The position numbers and the translations under genes were made by a program. 5,360 bases of DNA from an uncultured Ruminococcus sp. (GTDB taxonomy: Bacteria; Bacillota; Clostridia; Oscillospirales; Acutalibacteraceae): assembly GCA_902803585.1 (NCBI GenBank), contig CADCQO010000046.1:1-5360 (forward strand). Direction: 5' to 3'. Below the pieces are notes generated by a model, which was not told the DNA's origin, made no database searches, and saw only the letters and a list, made by a program, of their open reading frames with translations. Position 1 is the stretch's first letter. Each line of letters starts with the position of its first letter. Shown here piece by piece: positions 1-5,360 of this stretch.

Positions 1-2
1 CT

Positions 3-3000
3 GACAAAGATTCGGATTACGGCAAACAAAGAGAGCTGGCAAGAAAACAGCTTCAGGCTGTCAATTCCGGCATCATTTTCGATGACTATTTTCACAGTGC
101 TACTATGGAATACTTCAAAAGTGCGTTTGGTTCTGAATTAAATGATACAACTGTATTCAGCATATACGATACAGAGGAGTTTGTTGAATTGTTCTTCAAG
201 AAATTTCAGGAATACGGTTTTTATTATGAACCAAATGGAGCTTATCGCAAGGCGTTTGCTGGCATATCGCTTGGTAATGGCAAGACCTTCGAGCAGGCGG
301 CCGCGGCACTCGCAAATCTGCTGATGGGTAAAAATGAAGATGATGCCGCCGGGTTAGCCAACTGTTTTGGCTCTCTGATGGATCGTCTGGGTACTGCAGA
401 CAAGTTAAAATTGTATATGGCAGTACGGCTTGAGATAATATCCAATCAGGGTGCTGCACCTGAAGAAATGATCCGCATAATGACACAATACTCTCAATGG
501 AATGATGCTAAAAAGATCATATGGAACCTGCTGACAACATTAAGTGACGATGACGAGGCAAAGGGTTACCATGTCATTTCAGAATATCTGACAGAAGACG
601 AATGCAGTACACTAAAAAATTCCTTTGACGCTCTGATGATTCCCATTATGGGATTTATCTGCTGCGATTACAATGACTTTGATCAGCGTATTCTCGGTAC
701 TTTAGCATACAATATTCCGCGCATCATCTCGAATCACTACCCTGAGGTCACCAATTCGTGGCTGAGAAGCTATGACAGCTTCTATTCAAATGATCTTCAC
801 CCTGTTACAATGGTTTCCTCCTGCAAGTCCGCTCCTTCCGGCGTTGCAGTGAAGATCATCTCTCCTGACGGCAGTGAAAACGTAGTAATTCCTGACGGCA
901 GTATGATTGAAGTCGGGGTCGATGATACCGTACAGCTTATACCTGCCGATGATGCTGACCGGAACAGAGGAGAGGCAATATATTATCGCTTGACTTCAGG
1001 CAAAAGCTCTGTACAGGGACTTCACGCTTTCTATGATAAATGGAATCTGACAGATATGAACTGTGATTACGCAAACGGCACAGGTATTTTTACACTCGAT
1101 GTCCGTGCTTCACATAATGATATTCTGACAGAGGAATCAGGTATCACCTTAAAGATAGAAGGTTATGCGGTCATTTCGTATCCTGTCGGATATGATGGGG
1201 AAAACGGTTATAGCTACGACAGCGAAATGTTTGATCTCGGAGAAGAGCAGGAATTGTGTTTCTTTGTTCCTGAAGATGAAGAAATAACTGAGTTTTACAG
1301 ATATGAATTCAAGTCGTGGCTCGTTTACGAGTATGATATAGATAACGAAACCACAGGTGAGCGGATCGGTGCTGAGCATTATGCAGAATACTTTGGAGAA
1401 AACTTTGATCCGAACAGCAGGGACACGGCTGTTTTCAACATGGCGGGAGTCAGCGCAAGGTTTATTCCCGATTATGTGAAGATCTTCAATGCGCTGGAGA
1501 TAAGTCTTGAAGGCGGTTCCATATTGCCCACAACAGCAAGCTGTTCCACATTGAATAAGTTTAATATACCGATCTCATGGCAATTTGACAACAGTGCAGC
1601 AGATTCAAAAAAATATATTGCACAGTTCCTGTACAAATTGCCTCACAATGTCCAACTATGCAATTCAAACAATCTGACAATAAACTGGAGCGGTTCGGAC
1701 AATTATAGTAATATATCTTCTCCGGAGATGCAAAATATTGTTGTATCCGGTCATTCGGTACAAATTACGGCTGTTTTTGAAGCACAAGATTCCGCAGGTG
1801 AAAACGGTGCATATCTGCCGAAAAACAAAGTAACTGTCAATGCCTTTGATACAAACATGTGTGCTGTTGTCGGTGCATATAATTTCTATACAGATTCCGA
1901 AACTGCGGAGCTTTTGACCGTCCCCGCACCTGTTCTCGAAAATATGGAATTTATCCAATGGTCTGACGATTCCGTCAGTACCGCTGAAATTTCCATACCA
2001 ATCAATTCATATGCAGATGCACATTATCGACCAATTATCCAACACTTAGACGTGACCTTCAGCAAGGAGCTTTTGACAGGAGAAGCAATGCCTGCTCTTG
2101 AGGAACTTGATGTCACGATTTCAAACCAATACCGTATTGACAGCAATGTTGCGCTGGAATGGATATGTCCTGGTGCAATCGCAGAATCAAACACGGCTTA
2201 CACTTCATGTATTCGTCTGGATACATCCGGGTTCATGGCAACCAATCTCAGTGCACAGGGCAGTGAGAGCGATCTGTTTGCAGGAAGTTTCACTATCCCT
2301 GAGAATGTTGATGTCAATGTTAAAACGGCAAACGGCGATGAAATGAATGTGACTTCTTTGAGTATACAGCACGAAGATGCCACCGCTTGCCTGTACATTA
2401 CCTTTGCAAAAACAAATAAGAAGCAGATCAGGAGTGTTGCCGGCATTTCAGCTGCCGCTGCACATAAAAGCACACAGGAAGCTATCCTTTCTGTTTTGCC
2501 GGATACGGTTTATGCGTATCTTGCTGATGGCAGAATGGTCAATGTTCCTGCGGTATGGAACAGAACCGATGCGCCCGATATGACAACATCGGATTCACAG
2601 ATCATTACTGCATACGGCGTACTGAATACTGAGGATTACGATACGGCCGGTATCACTCTGACAGCAACCGTCACCATACTTGCAGCGGATAAGACAGATA
2701 CTCCTGCCGCAAGTCCCTGCACCGGCAACTATACAGGAGCACAAAAGGTGGAGCTGACATCTGAGGACGGCGCGGCGATTTATTATGCGATAGTCAAAAC
2801 AGAAAAAGATGCTGCCCATCCCACGACAGGTAACCTTGATTACAGCATCTACACTGAACCGATCACCGTCAACGATTACAGCAAGACGATCTATCTCTTC
2901 ACCTATGCCCAGAAGGACGGATTAAGCAGCAGTGATGTCATTGTTTATGTCTACGATCTGACAAAGCCTGCGGCAACAAGGCTCGAAGCAAAACCTGCCA

Positions 3001-4619
3001 AGATTGCTGAGAATGGCAATATCAATTGCTGGTACAGCACCGAAACAGTCAGAATCGAGAATCAGGAAAGCGAAAAGATAACCGAGCAAACCGTTCCCGA
3101 CCGTTACTATGCCGATGATGAATGCACAATACTGATCGACTATAGTTCCGGGGTGGTTATTCCTGCTTTTGTCAAAGCATCCTACAATGTAACGGCTGCG
3201 CAGGATCCAAACCTTTCACATATCGGACTTGGTGAAAGCTGCACCTATTTCGGTCTGGAAACAATTGGCGTTCAACGCGATGACAATACAAATGATCTCC
3301 GCATATTAACGGTGGCAGATTCCCGTATTCTGCGTGATGCCGCCGACTTCGGATACCTCTTTGAGATAAGTCAAAAAGGCAGCAGCAATGACAAAATGCT
3401 TACTGCGGAAAACGCTCCCTTCAGATACAGCTGTAAAAAAACCCGGAATAATATGGAGAACGGTTACGGATACTGTGACGGCAGCAGCTTGTTATCGACT
3501 GACTATAAGTATGTGACCGCTAAGATAACCAGATCGTCTAAAGAGGAAAATGTCAGAGTGCGCTTCTATGTTCAGCTTGAGAACGGTACGGATTATATAT
3601 ATTCTGCTGAAACAGACAGTACTCCGAATCTCGCAAGCAGCGAATTTATGTCTGGTGTTTCGGATAATCTGACTTTCGATGCGGCACGGGATCCGCTTTT
3701 TACTTCACGCAATCTCTCACTGGGCGGAAACATAGGGGTAAACTTCTATGTAAATGTTCCTGATGATATGGTGAACAGCGGAAAGGTCAGTGTCAGCTGC
3801 GTATGGACAGTCGATGGCAACAAAAAGACACACTCCGTCACTTTGTCTTCAACAGATAAAAGGGAACCATACGGCTATAAAGTTTCCTGTCCTGTTGCTG
3901 CAGCAGAAATGATTTATGATGTTACTGCGTCCGTGAAAATCGATGGAATTGTTCAGGAAGAAAAGAATACCTATTCGGTTGTCCAGTACGCTGATGTTAT
4001 CCTGACGAATACAGATTTTATCACCGCATACACAAATGAAAATGGTACAGATAGATATCAGCAGCTTGCCACATTGGTTAAGTCCATGCTTGACTACGGT
4101 GCAAAGGCGCAGGTACAGTTCAGACGAGAAGAAAACAACCTTGCCAATAAGAAATTGGTGGCTGATAATCCGGATTCTCCGTATTACTATAATCCCGATG
4201 AAGGTGATTTGAGTAATCTTAACACAGGTGCAAGTGAAATGACAGCAGGACTTGAAGCCTACGGACTGGAATACAGAGGATCTACCATCGTTTATCTTTC
4301 AGAAACCTCGATCCGTCATTACTATTTTGTCAACGATCAGGAATTGTTGAATGCAGTAAAAGACAACGTCGAATTCAACGGAAGAAAAGTCAGTTATACA
4401 GTAAAAGGTAACCTTATCTATTTTGAACTGAAGAATGTCTCTGCGGCTGATCTGGATAAACTCTATACATTGAAAATCGGAGAAGCTGAGTACAAATATT
4501 CTGTTCTCGATTATGTCAAAATGTGTATGGAATCCAATGTGGTCAGCACAAACATGAAAGTGCTTGCCAAAGCAACCTATCTCTACAATGAGGCAGCAAA
4601 ACTGTATTTTGGAGGATAA
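3..4619 (+). CDS. Very large multidomain probable surface/secreted protein, 5'-truncated by the window
   Basis: I do not recognise a specific gene. The frame is open to the left edge. The first ATG (105) has no Shine-Dalgarno sequence and is preceded by coding-like residues (GIIFDDYFHSAT), so the true start and any signal peptide lie upstream. Numbering Met105 as residue 1: residues 1-235 are mostly helical and end in NHYPEVTNSWLRSYDSFY, possibly the tail of an alpha/beta-hydrolase or lipase domain with H211 as a candidate catalytic His (weak inference). Residues 240-350 look Ig-like. Residues 351-456, 458-562 and 575-646 resemble divergent InlB B-repeats, with FKSW, INWSGS and FIQWSDD cores and terminal VSARF, ITAVF and DAHYRP strands. 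Residues 797-859 resemble Big_4 and 868-952 a chitobiase C-terminal-like module (AIYYA...YTEPITV...YAQKDGLSSS). Residues 1041-1504 form a Clostridia-type C-terminal unit. The protein ends YFGG with no LPXTG, SLH or dockerin. An extracellular binding or degradative role is likely but not shown. Confidence 0.85.
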   Translation, partial: DKDSDYGKQRELARKQLQAVNSGIIFDDYFHSATMEYFKSAFGSELNDTTVFSIYDTEEFVELFFKKFQEYGFYYEPNGAYRKAFAGISLGNGKTFEQAAAALANLLMGKNEDDAAGLANCFGSLMDRLGTADKLKLYMAVRLEIISNQGAAPEEMIRIMTQYSQWNDAKKIIWNLLTTLSDDDEAKGYHVISEYLTEDECSTLKNSFDALMIPIMGFICCDYNDFDQRILGTLAYNIPRIISNHYPEVTNSWLRSYDSFYSNDLHPVTMVSSCKSAPSGVAVKIISPDGSENVVIPDGSMIEVGVDDTVQLIPADDADRNRGEAIYYRLTSGKSSVQGLHAFYDKWNLTDMNCDYANGTGIFTLDVRASHNDILTEESGITLKIEGYAVISYPVGYDGENGYSYDSEMFDLGEEQELCFFVPEDEEITEFYRYEFKSWLVYEYDIDNETTGERIGAEHYAEYFGENFDPNSRDTAVFNMAGVSARFIPDYVKIFNALEISLEGGSILPTTASCSTLNKFNIPISWQFDNSAADSKKYIAQFLYKLPHNVQLCNSNNLTINWSGSDNYSNISSPEMQNIVVSGHSVQITAVFEAQDSAGENGAYLPKNKVTVNAFDTNMCAVVGAYNFYTDSETAELLTVPAPVLENMEFIQWSDDSVSTAEISIPINSYADAHYRPIIQHLDVTFSKELLTGEAMPALEELDVTISNQYRIDSNVALEWICPGAIAESNTAYTSCIRLDTSGFMATNLSAQGSESDLFAGSFTIPENVDVNVKTANGDEMNVTSLSIQHEDATACLYITFAKTNKKQIRSVAGISAAAAHKSTQEAILSVLPDTVYAYLADGRMVNVPAVWNRTDAPDMTTSDSQIITAYGVLNTEDYDTAGITLTATVTILAADKTDTPAASPCTGNYTGAQKVELTSEDGAAIYYAIVKTEKDAAHPTTGNLDYSIYTEPITVNDYSKTIYLFTYAQKDGLSSSDVIVYVYDLTKPAATRLEAKPAKIAENGNINCWYSTETVRIENQESEKITEQTVPDRYYADDECTILIDYSSGVVIPAFVKASYNVTAAQDPNLSHIGLGESCTYFGLETIGVQRDDNTNDLRILTVADSRILRDAADFGYLFEISQKGSSNDKMLTAENAPFRYSCKKTRNNMENGYGYCDGSSLLSTDYKYVTAKITRSSKEENVRVRFYVQLENGTDYIYSAETDSTPNLASSEFMSGVSDNLTFDAARDPLFTSRNLSLGGNIGVNFYVNVPDDMVNSGKVSVSCVWTVDGNKKTHSVTLSSTDKREPYGYKVSCPVAAAEMIYDVTASVKIDGIVQEEKNTYSVVQYADVILTNTDFITAYTNENGTDRYQQLATLVKSMLDYGAKAQVQFRREENNLANKKLVADNPDSPYYYNPDEGDLSNLNTGASEMTAGLEAYGLEYRGSTIVYLSETSIRHYYFVNDQELLNAVKDNVEFNGRKVSYTVKGNLIYFELKNVSAADLDKLYTLKIGEAEYKYSVLDYVKMCMESNVVSTNMKVLAKATYLYNEAAKLYFGG

Positions 4620-4748
4620 GGAGAATGTCAATATGAATCTGATCGCTTGGAAATGGAAGTTACTGAGTGCAGGACTGAGAATGTGATTGTGACATCTTAA
4701 TTTCCTGATGAGTACGAAGGTGAAAATCCTTATCTTGGCACCAACTGA
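4620..4748 (+). pseudogene. Degenerate coding-like remnant directly after the large gene
   Basis: After the TAA at 4617-4619 the same frame stays open for 26 codons, stops at 4698-4700, then continues for 15 codons to TGA 4746-4748. The translation looks like protein rather than noise: LEMEVTECRTENVIVTS, stop, FPDEYEGENPYLGTN. A good ribosome site AAGGAG (4618-4623) lies 9 nt before an ATG at 4633 in another frame, which gives only a 17-residue peptide (MNLIAWKWKLL...) ending at 4686. One reading is a small downstream gene with a normal start, broken by a frameshift and then by nonsense mutations. Another is a former 3' extension of the large gene. The pattern LEMEV-x9-VT faintly resembles small beta-barrel domains such as DUF3221, but I would not assign it. 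It may also be ordinary 3' non-coding DNA. Confidence 0.25.
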
Positions 4749-4811
4749 ATCCATTCGCTAATGTTTTGATCAGGATACTGCGGATAAACCCAGATATCAG
4801 CATAATAGGTG

Positions 4812-4845
4812 ATAACAGAGGGCGTACCTGAGTCCTCTGTTATTT
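4812..4845 (+). terminator. Probable intrinsic terminator after the large gene
   Basis: A perfect 10-bp stem, ATAACAGAGG (4812-4821) with CCTCTGTTAT (4834-4843), encloses a 12-nt loop. The loop can close by two further pairs. The stem is followed only by a short T stretch (TTATTTAA), so termination may be moderate. It lies about 190 nt after the stop of the large gene and is the first strong hairpin downstream. The stem is nearly symmetric and its 5' flank is AT-rich, so it could also act on the opposite strand. Confidence 0.55.
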
Positions 4846-4870
4846 AACCTCAATGGGCAAGAAGTCCTTC

Positions 4871-4895
4871 GCCGCTAAGCGTTAGCGCAGGCGGC
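4871..4895. repeat. Compact GC-rich palindromic element
   Basis: Two nested inverted repeats overlap here. GCCGC (4871-4875) pairs with GCGGC (4891-4895). Inside them, CGCTAA (4873-4878) pairs with TTAGCG (4882-4887) around a 3-nt loop. The two foldings compete for shared bases. The block is clearly more GC-rich than its surroundings and is not followed by a T tract, so it is not an obvious terminator. It has the size and shape of a REP-like dispersed palindrome. Its TAA (4876-4878) closes the frame that is open immediately downstream. Copy number cannot be judged from one window. Confidence 0.4.
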
Positions 4896-5028
4896 AGAAA
4901 TATATCACCGCAATGAAATATTGCTGGATGAATACCTGTTGAGTAACGATCATGAATCAATTCCTGTATGGGACACAAAAGACAATCTGATCACATTATT
5001 CTCGTTATACGATAATGAAAAGCTATGA
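4879..5028 (+). pseudogene. 3' fragment of an unrecognised gene, no usable start
   Basis: The frame opens after a TAA at 4876-4878 and runs 49 codons to TGA at 5026-5028. The product looks like a genuine protein C terminus: AEIYHRNEILLDEYLLS, then ESIPVWDTKDNLITLFSLYD and a final NEKL. There is no in-frame ATG. The only alternative start, TTG at 4921, has no ribosome site. A classical terminator begins 35 nt after the stop, as expected at the true end of a gene. The GC-rich palindrome overlaps the 5' edge of the frame. Upstream of the TAA the same frame reads FNLNGQEVLRR for a short distance, so the decayed gene may have reached further left. I recognise no family. It was probably longer and has lost its N-terminal part. 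A chance ORF is possible but less likely given composition and terminator. Confidence 0.4.
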
Positions 5029-5062
5029 AAGAACATGAGTTCCATGGATGGCTCTGGATTTC

Positions 5063-5091
5063 AGGACTGTTTGGGCAGTCCTTTTTCTTTT
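5063..5091 (+). terminator. Rho-independent terminator (+)
   Basis: A 7-bp stem, AGGACTG (5063-5069) with CAGTCCT (5076-5082), has a 6-nt loop TTTGGG and is followed by TTTTTCTTTT. This is a textbook intrinsic terminator on the plus strand. It lies 35 nt after the stop of the gene fragment ending at 5028 and converges with the minus-strand terminator at 5113-5143. Confidence 0.85.
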
Positions 5092-5112
5092 GCCGGAAAG
5101 CTATGTTATCAC

Positions 5113-5143
5113 AAAAAGAAAACCTCCCACATTGTGAGAGGTT
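5113..5143 (-). terminator. Rho-independent terminator of the tRNA-Lys transcript (-)
   Basis: Read on the minus strand, AACCTC pairs with GAGGTT (plus-strand arms 5138-5143 and 5121-5126). A single mismatch follows, then CAC/GTG pairs around a 3-nt loop, and the hairpin is followed by TTCTTTTT (plus 5113-5120). It starts 2 nt after the CCA end of the tRNA sequence. Its tight placement shows that this side of the junction is the original chromosomal downstream region of the tRNA gene. Confidence 0.8.
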
Positions 5144-5145
5144 AC

Positions 5146-5200
5146 TGGTGACCCATCGGGGATTCGAACCCCGGACACCTTGATTAAAAGTCAAGTGTTC
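5146..5200 (-). tRNA. tRNA-Lys(UUU), 3' portion only (disrupted gene)
   Basis: On the minus strand the parts present are: anticodon arm CTTGA-CTTTTAA-TCAAG with anticodon TTT (plus 5186-5188), variable loop GTGTC, T arm CGGGG-TTCGAAT-CCCCG, acceptor 3' strand ATGGGTC, discriminator A, and encoded CCA (plus 5146-5148). Upstream of the anticodon stem, similarity to a usual Lys tRNA (AGAGCACTTGA) lasts only a few bases (AGAACACTTGA). It then gives way to AT-rich sequence with no D arm. The matching 5' acceptor strand would appear as ATGGGTC on the plus strand beyond 5200 and is absent. The piece cannot make a tRNA. It is best explained as the 3' part displaced by integration of a mobile element, with the functional copy restored at the element's other end outside the window. 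A misassembly could mimic this. Confidence 0.85.
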
Positions 5201-5220
5201 TGTTATTTGTTAAAATCAAG
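5179..5220. other. Putative attachment-site junction (attL/attR) in tRNA-Lys
   Basis: The anticodon stem-loop (5179-5195) is a symmetric 5-7-5 site, the form tyrosine recombinases use when they cross over at a tRNA anticodon loop. Homology to the tRNA ends just beyond it. Close by, TTAAAAGTCAAG (5184-5195) is repeated as TTAAAATCAAG (5210-5220) with one base missing. CTTGATT (5179-5185) is inverted as AATCAAG (5214-5220). These repeats could be extra core or arm sites for an integrase. The integrase gene itself is not in the window, so the call rests on the truncated tRNA and the repeats. Confidence 0.55.
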
Positions 5221-5223
5221 CTG

Positions 5224-5250
5224 ACATTGTTGACAACTGAACGACAATGT
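5224..5250. promoter_or_regulatory. Inverted-repeat operator candidate over the antitoxin promoter
   Basis: ACATTGT (5224-5230) and ACAATGT (5244-5250) are perfect inverted repeats whose centres are 20 bp apart. Within them is a smaller palindrome, GTTG-A-CAAC (5229-5237). They cover the -35 box and stop 2 bases before the -10 box. RelB/DinJ-type ribbon-helix-helix antitoxins commonly repress their own operon by binding such palindromes. That this one does so is inference. Confidence 0.45.
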
Positions 5251-5258
5251 AATACAAT
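5230..5258 (+). promoter_or_regulatory. Sigma-70-type promoter of the antitoxin gene
   Basis: TTGACA (5230-5235, consensus) and TACAAT (5253-5258, one mismatch) are separated by exactly 17 bp. The expected start of transcription is near 5265, leaving a short leader of about 24 nt with the ribosome site. It is the only near-consensus promoter I noticed in the window. Confidence 0.75.
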
Positions 5259-5288
5259 GATAGTATAAATATTGGGGAGGTATTAACT

Positions 5289-5360
5289 ATGGCAACATCT
5301 ATCGTACAATTCAGAATTGATGATGATCTTAAAGCTCAGGCTACAGAAATTTATGAAAAA
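5289..5360 (+). CDS. RelB/DinJ-family type II antitoxin, N-terminal part (3' end outside window)
   Basis: ATG at 5289 is preceded 8 nt upstream by a strong ribosome site GGGGAGG (5274-5280) and by a near-consensus promoter. Twenty-four residues are visible, beginning MATSIVQFRIDDDLKAQA and followed by TEIYEK. The FRIDDDLKAQA core is the N-terminal beta strand and first helix of the ribbon-helix-helix fold shared by E. coli RelB (LRIDDELKARS) and DinJ (ARIDEDLKNQA). Such antitoxins dimerise, bind operator DNA and neutralise a RelE/YafQ-type ribosome-dependent mRNase encoded next in the operon. That toxin would lie beyond the right edge. A usual family member is about 80-100 residues, so most of the gene is unseen. 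Its place beside the tRNA junction suggests a role in keeping the element in the chromosome (inference). Confidence 0.8.
   Translation, partial: MATSIVQFRIDDDLKAQATEIYEK

Larger units (their letters stand above)
5201..5360. mobile_element. Presumed end of an integrative element inserted in tRNA-Lys (continues past the right edge)
   Basis: Sequence from about 5201 replaces the 5' half of the tRNA and leads straight into a promoter and a RelB/DinJ-type antitoxin gene. Orientation follows from the tRNA: its native terminator is at lower coordinates, so the chromosome is on the left and the inserted DNA on the right. No integrase, relaxase or phage gene can be seen in the 160 bases available, so the element type (prophage, ICE, island or satellite) is unknown. 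Confidence 0.45.

Noticed and set aside
105..107. ATG at 105 as the real start of the large protein
   Set aside because: No ribosome site precedes it, and the frame upstream is open to the window edge with protein-like residues, so the gene begins outside the window.
864..902. 12-bp direct repeat CCTGACGGCAGT (864-875 and 891-902)
   Set aside because: It encodes two similar PDGS turns in one beta-rich domain and is readily explained by coding constraint.
4633..4686. 17-residue leader peptide MNLIAWKWKLL... with a good ribosome site
   Set aside because: It is too short to support alone. It is better treated as the broken start of the remnant at 4620-4748.
4299..4754. 151-residue minus-strand ORF
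   Set aside because: Most of it is antisense to the convincing C-terminal module of the large gene. It is rich in F, I and C with no recognisable motif, and it would overlap a well supported gene.
5035..5151. 38-codon plus-strand ORF beginning MSSMDGSG
   Set aside because: It reads across two terminator hairpins and into the tRNA, and has no ribosome site.
4991..5194. 67-residue minus-strand ORF
   Set aside because: It runs through the tRNA-Lys segment and two terminators. The motif GSNPRW is a typical false translation of a tRNA T arm.
5146..5260. Intact or intron-split tRNA-Lys
   Set aside because: No plus-strand ATGGGTC (complement of the 5' acceptor strand) or D arm occurs beyond 5200. 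The break is outside the anticodon loop where bacterial group I introns usually sit.
1..5360. CRISPR array, riboswitch or origin
   Set aside because: No regularly spaced repeats, no recognisable riboswitch core and no DnaA-box cluster were seen on either strand.

Overview
The window looks like a moderately AT-rich chromosome of a gut- or rumen-type Clostridia (Oscillospiraceae/Ruminococcus or Lachnospiraceae-like). This rests mainly on the large protein: its C-terminal modules (LSLGGNIGVNFYV..., ...LVKSMLDYGAKAQ..., ...KATYLYNEAAKLYF) are a style I associate with multidomain surface proteins of those bacteria. The Lys tRNA sequence and strong AGGAGG-type ribosome sites fit too. The assignment is inference, not a database result.

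Positions 3-4619 (+) are one uninterrupted reading frame that runs off the left edge. It is the C-terminal 1,538 residues of a very large, probably secreted, multidomain protein. Its order is a helical N-terminal region (perhaps the end of a hydrolase domain), an Ig-like stretch, three divergent InlB-B-repeat-like modules, a Big_4-like module, a chitobiase C-terminal-like module, and a paired C-terminal unit. No LPXTG, SLH or dockerin anchor is visible at its end.

Positions 4620-5145 hold no intact gene. There is a same-frame coding-like remnant just after the stop (4620-4748), a hairpin with terminator shape (4812-4845), a compact GC-rich palindrome (4871-4895), the 3' end of an unrecognised gene (4879-5028) with its own classical terminator (5063-5091), and a minus-strand terminator (5113-5143).

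That last terminator serves a tRNA-Lys(UUU) on the minus strand at about 5146-5200. Only its 3' part is present: anticodon arm, variable loop, T arm, acceptor 3' strand and CCA. The D arm and 5' acceptor strand are replaced by unrelated DNA. This is the expected scar where an integrative element has inserted in a tRNA gene, with crossover near the anticodon stem-loop. The chromosome would lie to the left and the element to the right.

The first gene on the presumed element side starts at 5289. It is the N terminus of a RelB/DinJ-family antitoxin, driven by a near-consensus promoter (TTGACA-17-TACAAT) that overlaps a 7-bp inverted repeat suited to autoregulation. The toxin, the integrase and the restored tRNA-Lys would all lie outside the window. 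The most interesting point is therefore the junction at about 5146-5220, with a toxin-antitoxin operon directly beside it.
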